A DNA stretch of 64,000 nt, from NCBI RefSeq assembly GCF_019880365.1, contig NZ_CP082271.1, forward strand, positions 1,612,001 to 1,676,000, given 5' to 3'. Origin of the DNA: Pseudomonas sp. DNDY-54. GTDB lineage: Bacteria > Pseudomonadota > Gammaproteobacteria > Pseudomonadales > Pseudomonadaceae. Shown here in pieces: positions 8,908 through 16,667 of the stretch. The notes beneath the pieces were generated by a model. That model saw only the letters and a program-made list of their open reading frames with translations, did no database searches and was not told where the DNA came from. The translations under genes and the position numbers were made by a program. Positions within the stretch are counted from its first letter, which is position 1; every line of letters begins with the position of its first letter.

Positions 8908-8935
8908 TTGCAAGCGGGGTAAAGATGGGTATTAT
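8908..8935 (+). promoter_or_regulatory. Sigma-70 promoter of tRNA-Ser
   Basis: TTGCAA at 8908-8913 and TATTAT at 8930-8935 are separated by 16 bases. A GC-rich discriminator (GCGCC) follows, typical of stringently controlled stable RNA genes, and the tRNA begins at 8950. Confidence 0.7.
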
Positions 8936-8949
8936 GCGCCCCGTGTTGC

Positions 8950-9043
<94 letters not shown>

Positions 9044-9109
9044 TGCATCGTAGGTTGTGAGTCGGTTTTAGCGGTTCGATTTTGATGTGAATTCATTGAA
9101 TCAAAGAGC

Positions 9110-9137
9110 TTGACCAGCAAAATCACAAACATATAAT
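9110..9137 (+). promoter_or_regulatory. Sigma-70 promoter of tRNA-Arg
   Basis: TTGACC at 9110-9115 and a consensus TATAAT at 9132-9137 are separated by 16 bases. A GCGC discriminator follows and the tRNA begins at 9151. Confidence 0.75.
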
Positions 9138-9150
9138 GCGCACCCTCAGT

Positions 9151-9227
9151 GCACTCATAGCTCAGCTGGATAGAGTACTCGGCTACGAACCGAGCGGTCG
9201 GAGGTTCGAATCCTCCTGAGTGCACCA
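9151..9227 (+). tRNA. tRNA-Arg (ACG), copy 1
   Basis: A 77-base tRNA with encoded CCA. Acceptor GCACTCA pairs with TGAGTGC, and the anticodon ACG is at 9185-9187. The first base is expected to be edited to inosine so that one tRNA reads CGU, CGC and CGA. Confidence 0.97.
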
Positions 9228-9293
9228 TACGTTACGAATCGTGATACGGTTCGATGTTGTAACCAGCGGTGATCTGGTTTATCAAGCGCTTAT

Positions 9294-9370
9294 GCACTCA
9301 TAGCTCAGCTGGATAGAGTACTCGGCTACGAACCGAGCGGTCGGAGGTTCGAATCCTCCTGAGTGCACCA
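9294..9370 (+). tRNA. tRNA-Arg (ACG), copy 2
   Basis: Identical over all 77 bases to the copy at 9151, with the anticodon at 9328-9330. The 66-base spacer has only a weak promoter candidate, so both copies are probably on one transcript that ends at the terminator directly downstream. Confidence 0.97.
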
Positions 9371-9373
9371 AAT

Positions 9374-9406
9374 AAAAAGGGCCTGCAGCAATGCAGGCCC
9401 TTTTTT
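9374..9406 (+). terminator. Intrinsic terminator after the tRNA cluster
   Basis: GGGCCTGCA and TGCAGGCCC pair across a GCAA loop, flanked by an A-run and followed by TTTTTT. Confidence 0.92.
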
Positions 9407-9418
9407 CGTTAAGCGGTT

Positions 9419-9913
9419 TCAGCGCTTACCGCGCGTGCAGCCATGCTCATCGAAATTGATGGTTCTAGTCCGGCCGTTATCGCTGACATAGCGATACTGA
9501 ACCTGTCCGTTACGGCTGGTTACGGCATCGGGTGTGCCGAACGCGCTATCAATGTCGGCGCGGGTCATGCCAGGCAGGATTCGCTTGCCGATCATCGCAC
9601 TGCGCCTCGCATTGCCGGTTAAGCGATTGCCACAGCCATCGTCCTGCTCACCAACAATCGTAAGTTGTCTTGCTGTTGCTTGTTTATGGCGTCCGTTGCG
9701 CTGTGCTCTTGGCGTGGCCAGAGGAACCGCTTTGCCCGAACTTGGCGTTGGGTTCCGTGCGTCTTGGATCTGCGCGGTCTGGCTCGTCGGACAGCCCTGC
9801 CGCGTGAAGGTGATATGGCCGGTTTCGTCGGCGCAGCGATAAATGTTTGCGGCAAATGCTGGGGTACCGATGAATAGCAGCGCGCAACAGCTGGCAGCGA
9901 TGGCTTTGTTCAT
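9419..9913 (-). CDS. DUF4124 domain exported protein
   Basis: A 164-residue protein with a signal peptide (MNKAIAASCCALLFIGTPAFA, cleavage near 21). It is followed by the DUF4124 core, NIYRCADETGHITFTRQGCP. The C-terminal part, with SMIGKRILPGMTRADIDSAFG-like residues and a following VQYRYV, resembles the SmpA/OmlA-like beta lipoprotein fold seen behind DUF4124 in some pseudomonad proteins. Function unknown; probably periplasmic. It converges on the tRNA terminator. Confidence 0.8.
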   Translation of the reverse strand: MNKAIAASCCALLFIGTPAFAANIYRCADETGHITFTRQGCPTSQTAQIQDARNPTPSSGKAVPLATPRAQRNGRHKQATARQLTIVGEQDDGCGNRLTGNARRSAMIGKRILPGMTRADIDSAFGTPDAVTSRNGQVQYRYVSDNGRTRTINFDEHGCTRGKR

Positions 9914-10225
9914 TTTGTCGTCCTCCTTGACGATGGTCGGGTGAGACTAGCCAATAATCTCTGGTTTCGCTTCCGTGCCTTCTCGCAACGTGAATGCGTC
10001 GACATTGATACGGGCCAACTCAACAGGCAGTCGCAACCGGTTGTATTGGCTGCATTTGATGGTTGGGCTCAGTGACGGCGATGGTATTATGCGAGGTCCG
10101 CCCCTTTGGGCCTCTGGATCCGTCTCATGGATTTGCCCAGTAGTCGTATAAACCTTTCACTATCCAATCACGTATCGAATGATTGATCCCCTGGCGCGCT
10201 CCGTCCGCTGGGGGTGGAGTGCGCC
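9914..10225. other. Intergenic region between DUF4124 gene and mgtE
   Basis: 312 bases without a supported gene. It holds the upstream regions of two divergent genes, including the mgtE promoter candidate at 10063-10090 and about 130 bases of mgtE leader containing a short GC-rich repeat near 10095-10125. I could not recognise an M-box or other known Mg-sensing RNA in it. Confidence 0.6.
10063..10090 (+). promoter_or_regulatory. Putative mgtE promoter
   Basis: TTGGGC at 10063-10068 and TATTAT at 10085-10090 are separated by 16 bases. This is the best sigma-70 match upstream of mgtE. Confidence 0.5.
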
Positions 10226-11674
10226 ATGACTGAAGTAGAAGCTAAAAAGCCGCAGGAAAGTCTCCAGGATCGTCTGGCGCAAGTCGTCGAGCTGCTTAAT
10301 CGCCACCGGATTGTTGAAGATCTGGCCCACCGCCAGTCGCAGGAAAACCAGCATCAGGATGTGGTTGAGAATCTGGTACATCGCCAGAATCTCGTAGAGC
10401 TGCAGCGCAAGCTGGAGGCGCTGCACCCGGCTGATATCGCCCATATCCTTGAGGCGCTGCCGCTCGATGACCGTCTGACCGTCTGGCAGCTGGTCAAGTC
10501 GGATCGCGACGGCGACATCCTGCTTGAGGTCTCCGACGCGGTTCGCGAGACGCTGATCGCCGACATGGACGATCACGAGCTGCTGGCGGCGGCCAAGGAA
10601 ATGGATGCCGACGAGCTGGCGGATCTGGCTGCCGAGCTGCCCCGCGACGTCGTGCATGAGCTAATGGAAACGCTCGATGCGCAGCAGCGTGAGCGTGTCC
10701 GATCGGCGCTTTCCTACGAAGAGGATCAGGTCGGTGCGCTGATGGACTTCGAGATGGTCACGATTCGTGAGGACGTAAGCCTCGAAGTAGTGCTTCGCTA
10801 CCTGCGGCGCCTGAAGGAGCTGCCTGGACACACCGATAAGTTGTTCGTGGTCGATTACGACGGCGTGCTGAAAGGCGTTCTGCCGATCAAGCGGTTGTTG
10901 GTCAACGACCCCGAGCGGTATGTGGCTGAGGTGATGGCCAGCGACCCGGTGACCTTTCATCCAGACGAGGATGCATACGAGGCGGCGCAGGCATTTGAGC
11001 GTTACGACTTGGTTTCAACCCCTGTTGTCGACAAAGGTGGCAAGCTCATCGGGCGCCTGACTATCGATCAGATGGTCGATCTGATCCGGGAAGAAAGTGA
11101 AAGCGAAGTACTGAACATGGCGGGTTTGCGCGAAGAAGAAGATATCTTCGCGTCGGTTTGGAAGTCGCTGCGTAACCGCTGGGCCTGGCTTGCCCTTAAT
11201 CTAGTCACTGCCTTTATTGCCTCCCGTGTAATTGGCCTTTTTGATGGTTCGATCGAAAAATTGGTAGCGTTAGCCGCATTGATGCCAATAGTGGCCGGTA
11301 TCGGCGGTAATTCGGGCAATCAGACGATCACGATGATCGTCAGAGCCATGGCGTTAGATCAGATGGGCACCGGTAATAGTGCTCGCTTGCTGCGTAAGGA
11401 GGTCGGCGTCGGCATGCTGAATGGTCTGATATGGGGTGGCGTCATCGGTATGGTCGTCTATTGGCTATACGGCAGCTGGTCGCTTGGGGTGGTGATGACT
11501 GCGGCGATGACGCTCAACCTATTGCTCGCCGCCTTGATGGGGGTCCTGATCCCCGTAACTCTGGCACGTATGGGTAGAGACCCAGCGCTAGGGGCCAGCG
11601 TCATGATCACGGCAGTTACCGACAGCGGTGGATTCTTCATTTTCCTCGGGCTCGCGACCCTTTTTCTCCTCTGA
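10226..11674 (+). CDS. mgtE: Magnesium transporter MgtE
   Basis: An inner-membrane Mg2+ channel/transporter of 482 residues. The ATG at 10226 follows GGAG at a good distance; a GTG four codons upstream is less likely. The domains are an N-terminal helical MgtE_N superhelix (about 50-160), a CBS pair (about 170-290, including VASDPVTFHPDEDAYEAAQAF-type segments), a connecting helix and five membrane helices. The pore region has GIGGNSGNQT and the last helix region TDSGGFFIFLGLA. The CBS/N domains gate the pore by intracellular Mg2+ in the family. Confidence 0.96.
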   Translation: MTEVEAKKPQESLQDRLAQVVELLNRHRIVEDLAHRQSQENQHQDVVENLVHRQNLVELQRKLEALHPADIAHILEALPLDDRLTVWQLVKSDRDGDILLEVSDAVRETLIADMDDHELLAAAKEMDADELADLAAELPRDVVHELMETLDAQQRERVRSALSYEEDQVGALMDFEMVTIREDVSLEVVLRYLRRLKELPGHTDKLFVVDYDGVLKGVLPIKRLLVNDPERYVAEVMASDPVTFHPDEDAYEAAQAFERYDLVSTPVVDKGGKLIGRLTIDQMVDLIREESESEVLNMAGLREEEDIFASVWKSLRNRWAWLALNLVTAFIASRVIGLFDGSIEKLVALAALMPIVAGIGGNSGNQTITMIVRAMALDQMGTGNSARLLRKEVGVGMLNGLIWGGVIGMVVYWLYGSWSLGVVMTAAMTLNLLLAALMGVLIPVTLARMGRDPALGASVMITAVTDSGGFFIFLGLATLFLL

Positions 11675-11733
11675 TCCCTTCCATCTGCGGCGACTTGGCG
11701 TTTGCCTTGTTACTGTTTTTCGGGCTACTGTTC

Positions 11734-11763
11734 GGAGGTTTCGCCTCGGCGAGGCCTCTTTTT
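11734..11763 (+). terminator. Intrinsic terminator after mgtE
   Basis: A 10-bp stem (GAGGTTTCGC 11735-11744 with GCGAGGCCTC 11749-11758, two G-U pairs) is followed by a T-run to 11763. It separates mgtE from the oad operon. Confidence 0.75.
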
Positions 11764-11812
11764 ACAGTGCGAATAACAGGCGGCCCGAGCTGCTGATTGA
11801 AAGGGAATCCCG

Positions 11813-12061
11813 ATGACCCCCAGCGAACTCTTGCTTGAAGGCGTCGAACTTATGCTGTTCGGCCTAGGTTCTGTCTTCGTCTTTCTCGTGTTGTTGATTG
11901 TTTGTATTCGTCTGATGTCTTCAGCGATCAGCCGCTTCGACATCGCGCCGACGGTTCAGCCTGTATCCGCTCAGCCTGCTACTGCCGTAGCCGAGATGGA
12001 CGCCGAGCTTCTTGCCGCCATCCAGGGCGCCATTCATCAGCACCGTGCTCGTCGCGGTTGA
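11813..12061 (+). CDS. oadG: Oxaloacetate decarboxylase gamma subunit (OadG)
   Basis: An 82-residue membrane-anchor subunit of the Na+-translocating oxaloacetate decarboxylase. It has one N-terminal transmembrane helix (LMLFGLGSVFVFLVLLIVCI) and a hydrophilic tail rich in Ala, Pro and Val. It ends HQHRARRG, the histidine-containing tip expected to coordinate zinc and hold the alpha subunit. It is the first gene of oadGAB and is followed by oadA after 22 bases. Confidence 0.9.
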   Translation: MTPSELLLEGVELMLFGLGSVFVFLVLLIVCIRLMSSAISRFDIAPTVQPVSAQPATAVAEMDAELLAAIQGAIHQHRARRG

Positions 12062-12083
12062 TTCAGGATAGAGAGTTCTCCTC

Positions 12084-13865
12084 ATGACTTCTGTAAAACA
12101 GCCGCTCGGCATAACCGACGTGGTGCTGCGTGACGCGCACCAATCCATTCTCGCTACGCGCGTTCGCCTCGAAGACATGCTGCCTATCGCCGGCAAGCTC
12201 GATCAGGTTGGGTTTTGGTCGGTCGAGTCTTGGGGCGGCGCAACCTTCGATGCATGCATTCGCTATCTCGGCGAAGACCCATGGGAGCGCATTCGCGAGC
12301 TGAAGAAGGCGATGCCTAATACGCGCCAGCAAATGCTGCTTCGAGGGCAGAATCTGCTGGGCTATCGGCATTACGCCGATGATGTGGTTGAAAAATTCGT
12401 CGAGCGGGCTGCGGTAAGCGGGGTCGATGTGTTCCGTGTGTTCGACGCTATGAACGATCCACGCAACCTTGAAACTGCACTACGTGCTGTCAAGCAGCAG
12501 GGCAAGCACGCACAGGGAACGATCTCTTACACCACCAGCCCGGTCCACACGCTGGAGATGTGGGTTGATCTAGCCAAGCAGATCGAAGACATGGGCGCCG
12601 ACTCGGTCGCGATCAAAGACATGGCCGGTATCCTCGCCCCGTATACGGCGTATGAGCTGGTTTCGCGCTTGAAAGCGAGCCTCTCGATACCGATTCATAT
12701 GCAATGCCACGCCACGGCTGGCCTGTCGACGGCCGCTATCCTCAAAGCGGTCGAGGCGGGTATCGATAACGTTGATACAGCAATTTCGTCGCTATCGATG
12801 ACTTATGGACATTCGCCTACAGAATCGGTGGTTGCGATCTTCAAAGGCACCGAGCGTGACACCGGGCTCGATCTGGAGCTGCTTGAAGAGATCGCCGCCT
12901 ACTTTAGGGAGGTGCGCAAAAAGTACGCGAAGTTCGAGGGAACGCTCAGGGGCGTAGATTCACGAATCCTGGTCGCTCAGGTACCAGGCGGCATGCTGAC
13001 CAACATGGAAGGCCAGTTGAAGGAGCAGGGTGCGCTCGACAAGTTTGATGAAGTGCTGGCAGAAATCCCTCGCGTCCGCGAAGACCTCGGCTTTATACCG
13101 CTGGTAACGCCGACGTCCCAGATCGTTGGCACCCAGGCGGTCATTAACGTGCTTACCGGTGAGCGCTTCAAGTCGATCACTAAGGAAACCGCCGGCATTT
13201 TGAAGGGCGAATACGGCTCCGCGCCGGCCCCCTTCAATTCACAGCTACAGCAACGCGTGCTCGACGGTGCGGAGGTCATTACGTGCCGACCCGCCGACTT
13301 ATTGCAGCCGGAAATGGACAAGTTGACAGTGGAACTGCGAAAGCTGGCGGAGGAAAAGGGAATCAAGCTTGCCAAGGACGAGATTGACGATGTCCTAACT
13401 TATGCGCTGTTTCCTCAGATTGGTCTCAAGTTTCTAGAGAAGCGCGGTGATGCATCTGCGTTCGAACCGATGCCGACCGGTAAAGAGCAGGCGGCGCGTG
13501 AGCCCGGTGTAGCGGAGGTCTATACCGTTGAGGTCAATGGTAAGTCGTTCGTGGTGCAGGTCAACGAGGGTGGTGACATCGAAGGCCTCAAGCCGATCGG
13601 TGACGCTCCGGCAGGCCCGACGGTGGCTTCTTCCGCGCCTGCGGCTGGCGCAGGTGAACCTCAGTTGGCACCGTTGGCAGGCAATATCTTCAAAGTGCTT
13701 GTGCAACCAGGGCAGCTGGTTCAGGAGGGCGATCTCGTGATCATCCTTGAGGCGATGAAGATGGAAACTGAAATCCGTGCATTCAAGGCCGGCACCGTCT
13801 CGGGTGTAAACGTCAAGGTCGGCGATGCGGTGTCGGTGGGCGATAGCCTGCTGACGCTCGCTTAA
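12084..13865 (+). CDS. oadA: Oxaloacetate decarboxylase alpha subunit (OadA)
   Basis: A 593-residue biotin-dependent carboxyltransferase that moves CO2 from oxaloacetate to its biotin. The carboxyltransferase TIM barrel starts with TDVVLRDAHQS and includes the metal-binding MQCHATAGLS region. A conserved carboxylase domain and an Ala/Pro linker (APAAGAGEP, near 505-520) lead to the biotinyl domain with EAMKMET, where K559 is the biotinylated lysine, 34 residues from the C-terminus. It lies between oadG and oadB; a stand-alone pyruvate carboxylase subunit is an alternative, but the neighbours argue for the sodium pump. Confidence 0.95.
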   Translation: MTSVKQPLGITDVVLRDAHQSILATRVRLEDMLPIAGKLDQVGFWSVESWGGATFDACIRYLGEDPWERIRELKKAMPNTRQQMLLRGQNLLGYRHYADDVVEKFVERAAVSGVDVFRVFDAMNDPRNLETALRAVKQQGKHAQGTISYTTSPVHTLEMWVDLAKQIEDMGADSVAIKDMAGILAPYTAYELVSRLKASLSIPIHMQCHATAGLSTAAILKAVEAGIDNVDTAISSLSMTYGHSPTESVVAIFKGTERDTGLDLELLEEIAAYFREVRKKYAKFEGTLRGVDSRILVAQVPGGMLTNMEGQLKEQGALDKFDEVLAEIPRVREDLGFIPLVTPTSQIVGTQAVINVLTGERFKSITKETAGILKGEYGSAPAPFNSQLQQRVLDGAEVITCRPADLLQPEMDKLTVELRKLAEEKGIKLAKDEIDDVLTYALFPQIGLKFLEKRGDASAFEPMPTGKEQAAREPGVAEVYTVEVNGKSFVVQVNEGGDIEGLKPIGDAPAGPTVASSAPAAGAGEPQLAPLAGNIFKVLVQPGQLVQEGDLVIILEAMKMETEIRAFKAGTVSGVNVKVGDAVSVGDSLLTLA

Positions 13866-13875
13866 GGAGCGCTGC

Positions 13876-15012
13876 ATGGATAAGTTGCTCAAGCTGTGGC
13901 AGAGCACCGGCTTGTATCACGTCGAGCCGGGACAGCTGCTGATGATCGTGGTGTGCCTGGCGTTGATCTATCTGGCGATTCGCAAGGGGTTCGAGCCCCT
14001 GTTGTTGATCCCGATCGGTTTTGGTGGGGTGCTCGCAAACATTCCGGTCGCCAACATGGCCGAGGGTGCGGGCATTCTGAACTTGTTTTACGAGGTCGGG
14101 TTGCCGACCAGCGTATTTCCACTGCTGATCTTCATGGGTGTGGGTGCGATGACGGACTTCGGTCCGATGCTGGCCAATCCCAAGACGCTGCTGCTCGGTG
14201 CAGCCGCGCAGTTCGGGATCTTCGCGACATTGCTCGGTGCGTTGTCACTTGCGGCGATGGGCGTTCCTGGTATGGAGTTCACCCTGCGAGAAGCGGCTTC
14301 GATTGCCATCATCGGTGGCGCTGACGGTCCTACCTCAATCTTCGTTACTGCAAAACTTGCCCCGCACCTGCTCGGGCCAATCGCTGTGGCTGCCTACTCG
14401 TATATGGCGCTTGTTCCGCTGATCCAACCGCCAATCATGCGAGCGCTCACGACAAAGGAGGAGCGTGCCATAGTCATGACTCAGCTTCGTCCTGTGGGAC
14501 AGGCAGAGAAGATTGTTTTTCCGCTTATGCTTGCGTTGTTGGTCGGCATGCTGCTTCCCGACGCTGCGCCTCTGGTTGGTATGTTCGCGTTCGGTAACCT
14601 GCTTCGCGAATGCGGCGTGGTTGATCGTCTGGCCGATACCTCGCGTAATGCATTGATCAATATCGTGACCATTGCGCTGGGGCTGACCGTCGGCTCCAAG
14701 CTGTCTGCCGAAGCCTTTCTGCAGATGAAGACGCTTGGCATCCTGTTGCTTGGAATGGTTGCCTTTTGCGGCGGCACTGCAGCGGGTGTTCTGATGGCTA
14801 AGTTGATGAACCTGTTCAGTAAGAACAAGATCAATCCGCTCATCGGGTCAGCGGGAGTTTCGGCAGTGCCCATGGCAGCGCGCGTCTCAAACAAAGTTGG
14901 CCTAGAGGCCAACCCGCAAAACTTCCTGCTGATGCACGCAATGGGACCAAACGTTGCGGGCGTTATCGGTTCGGCCGTGGCAGCAGGGGTACTGCTTAGT
15001 TTTGTCGGGTAG
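13876..15012 (+). CDS. oadB: Oxaloacetate decarboxylase beta subunit (OadB)
   Basis: A 378-residue integral membrane subunit that decarboxylates carboxybiotin and exports Na+. It is strongly hydrophobic with about nine membrane spans. It keeps the GGADGPTSIF segment (around residue 148), whose aspartate is essential for Na+ coupling, and the C-terminal SAVPMAARV and HAMGPNVAGVIGSA segments. It starts 10 bases after oadA behind AAGGAG and ends before a terminator. With oadGA it converts decarboxylation energy into a sodium gradient. Confidence 0.96.
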   Translation: MDKLLKLWQSTGLYHVEPGQLLMIVVCLALIYLAIRKGFEPLLLIPIGFGGVLANIPVANMAEGAGILNLFYEVGLPTSVFPLLIFMGVGAMTDFGPMLANPKTLLLGAAAQFGIFATLLGALSLAAMGVPGMEFTLREAASIAIIGGADGPTSIFVTAKLAPHLLGPIAVAAYSYMALVPLIQPPIMRALTTKEERAIVMTQLRPVGQAEKIVFPLMLALLVGMLLPDAAPLVGMFAFGNLLRECGVVDRLADTSRNALINIVTIALGLTVGSKLSAEAFLQMKTLGILLLGMVAFCGGTAAGVLMAKLMNLFSKNKINPLIGSAGVSAVPMAARVSNKVGLEANPQNFLLMHAMGPNVAGVIGSAVAAGVLLSFVG

Positions 15013-15033
15013 GGGTTCACTGCTTCAATTGAC

Positions 15034-15067
15034 AATGCTTGCATCGATGAGATGCGAGCATTTTTTT
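15034..15067 (+). terminator. Intrinsic terminator after oadB
   Basis: AATGCTTGCATC (15034-15045) pairs with GATGCGAGCATT (one G-U) around a 5-base loop and is followed by a seven-T run. Confidence 0.88.
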
Positions 15068-15120
15068 GGCTACTAGCCAACCAAGCGTTTTGAATCCCTA
15101 CAAAGTTCTTTGGTTGAACG

Positions 15121-15150
15121 AAAAACGCCCCGATTTGAGGTCGAGGCGTT
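15121..15150 (-). terminator. Intrinsic terminator after amrZ
   Basis: On the minus strand, AACGCCTC pairs with GGGGCGTT (one G-U) across an 11-base loop and is followed by a short T-run. It lies 26 bases past the amrZ stop. Confidence 0.65.
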
Positions 15151-15175
15151 TGAGAATAGGCAGGCATTAAGGTGG

Positions 15176-15499
15176 TTAGTCTTCTTTCGCTGCTTCGGTA
15201 TCCTGAGCGATCAGCGCGATGAGCGCGTTTTGCTGACGATGGGCAAGCTGACGAAAACGCTGAAGCAGTTCTCGCTCATGAAGCGTCAGCTCGGGGCTGT
15301 CTAGACGCATATTCAGATCGTCATCTAGGGCACCCTCTTGAAGGAGGCTTTGTTCCAGGCGGGCGATGATCTCCGAATTCATGCTGCGATGATGGTTGCG
15401 CGCAACCTCAGCAATACGTTCACGCATTCCGTCTGGTAGACGAACCACGAATTTGTCAGCCGTGCGGCTGGAATAAACTGCCTGCTTCATAGGGCGCAT
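15176..15499 (-). CDS. amrZ: AmrZ-type ribbon-helix-helix transcription factor
   Basis: A 107-residue Arc/MetJ-fold DNA-binding protein. The ribbon segment TADKFVVRLP is followed by the MRERIAEVARNHHRSMNSEIIARLE helices, matching AmrZ (AlgZ) of P. aeruginosa nearly residue for residue. The C-terminal helix (LHERELLQRFRQLAHRQQNAL) is the tetramerisation region. AmrZ activates alginate and twitching genes and represses flagellar synthesis and its own gene in P. aeruginosa; here it sits about 1 kb from the flagellar cluster. A GGCAATAAGCC sequence 31 bases upstream of the start resembles its binding site. Confidence 0.93.
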   Translation of the reverse strand: MRPMKQAVYSSRTADKFVVRLPDGMRERIAEVARNHHRSMNSEIIARLEQSLLQEGALDDDLNMRLDSPELTLHERELLQRFRQLAHRQQNALIALIAQDTEAAKED

Positions 15500-15529
15500 A
15501 TTAAACCGGTTAGTCAGGTGGGCGATGGT

Positions 15530-15540
15530 GGCTTATTGCC
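15530..15540 (-). promoter_or_regulatory. Possible AmrZ autoregulatory site
   Basis: On the minus strand this reads GGCAATAAGCC, close to the reported AmrZ core (GGCAAAACGCC-like). It is about 30 bases before the amrZ start codon, where binding would block expression. Confidence 0.35.
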
Positions 15541-15716
15541 GTTCTAGTCACCGGTCTGACAACCAAACAGCCCTTGCTGTTCCACGACCTGCAAAAAAGA
15601 TACTAGACGGCTTTATGACGTCAAGTATACGTCGGTATTGCGAGGAGTAAAGCTGTGCGTGATGTCAAACCGCCTTTACTGTGAGCTGCCTTGAATTCTT
15701 CGCATTTGCCGCTGCG

Positions 15717-15899
15717 CTAGCGTAACACTGGGTCAAATTTAATCCGTCGACCAATTAGCAGAGATAGCACGAACAGCATCCCAAAAAGCACCGTGCCGCC
15801 TTCGACTAACAATTCCCATGTATCTGGCACGCTAGCCAGCATATTGAATGCGCCACAGGCAACGCTCAGCACTAGGAACAGGCAACCATAAATCGACAT
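15717..15899 (-). CDS. Small two-helix membrane protein, unknown
   Basis: A 60-residue protein with two hydrophobic helices (MSIYGCLFLVLSVACGAF and a GMLFVLSLLIG segment) and a basic, short C-terminus. I do not recognise a characterised family. An AGGAGAGAA-like ribosome-binding sequence precedes the ATG, which supports expression. Its neighbours are amrZ and another small exported protein, both on the same strand. Confidence 0.6.
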   Translation of the reverse strand: MSIYGCLFLVLSVACGAFNMLASVPDTWELLVEGGTVLFGMLFVLSLLIGRRIKFDPVLR

Positions 15900-15942
15900 T
15901 TGTTCTCTCCTTGATCGAACCTTCAGCTGCAGTAGCGGGTCT

Positions 15943-16158
15943 TTAAAACACCCAGCGCTGTGGCTGCGCCGGCTTGATTACTTCTATCCCGCTGATTGTC
16001 TGTACGGGGGCCGATAACCTATAGCTCACTGAAGGTTGGGCATGTTGCGTGGCTGCCGACGCTTGCGAGCGATCCATAGCTGGTGTCGTACCCTCAAATT
16101 GAATAGCGGCGGCGGTTACCAGAACCGCTGTGCTGAGCAGATAGGCTGGGCGTAGCAT
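15943..16158 (-). CDS. Small exported protein, unknown
   Basis: A 71-residue product with a signal-like N-terminus (MLRPAYLLSTAVLVTAAAI) and a low-complexity Ala/Gln/Ser middle, ending IKPAQPQRWVF. The ATG is preceded by AAGGAGACG, a strong ribosome-binding site. No family recognised; a periplasmic or membrane-anchored peptide is likely. Confidence 0.55.
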   Translation of the reverse strand: MLRPAYLLSTAVLVTAAAIQFEGTTPAMDRSQASAATQHAQPSVSYRLSAPVQTISGIEVIKPAQPQRWVF

Positions 16159-16388
16159 CGGCGTCTCCTTCGCATGAAAATGGACCAGATGACTTAAGCA
16201 TCCCGCGTGCCAGATTCGAATGAAAATAAGTCCTTTATTTTCAGATACTTACGATTCTATTTGCTTGATGTCTCGTGCGGTCTGCACGATGCTCGATATG
16301 TGCTCGTGCAATATGCAATAGCCATTTATTTGTGGGTCTCTACACCGCTTGGTCTGATTAAAACCTGGGGTTTGACGGCTACACGCGC

Positions 16389-16417
16389 ATGACAAACGAG
16401 CCGAGCCTCGTTAAGAT
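16389..16417 (+). promoter_or_regulatory. Sigma-70 promoter of tRNA-Arg(CCT)
   Basis: ATGACA at 16389-16394 and TAAGAT at 16412-16417 have a 17-base spacer and a GC-rich discriminator. The tRNA starts at 16433. Confidence 0.55.
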
Positions 16418-16432
16418 GCTGCCGCCTCATTC

Positions 16433-16509
16433 GTCCCAGTAGCTCAATTGGATAGAGCATCCCCCTCCTAAGGGGAAGGTTGTGAGTTCGAACCTCGCCT
16501 GGGACACCA
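16433..16509 (+). tRNA. tRNA-Arg (CCT)
   Basis: A 77-base tRNA with encoded CCA. Acceptor GTCCCAG pairs with CTGGGAC, and the anticodon CCT at 16467-16469 reads the rare AGG codon. Confidence 0.96.
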
Positions 16510-16667
16510 GCTTGAACAGAGCAGTTACTCGCCGCCCTTCGGCGCTCGACAGAGGGGTGACAAGGCGCGACGAATCGGCAAGATGAAAGACTTGCCGGTT
16601 CACTCGGAAGGAGGGGTGTTGGCTACCGGTCGGCTGTAGCAACGCAACTGCGTAGGCGCGAGAGTAA

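Noticed and set aside
10091..10225. M-box (Mg-sensing RNA) before mgtE
   Set aside because: The leader is about 130 bases but I could not find the conserved M-box core; covariance-model search would settle it.
16207..16392. 61-codon frame upstream of tRNA-Arg(CCT)
   Set aside because: GTG start, no ribosome-binding site, AT-rich pocket; more likely chance.
16433..16509. tRNA-Arg(CCT) as an integration site
   Set aside because: No integrase and no repeated tRNA 3' end in the window.
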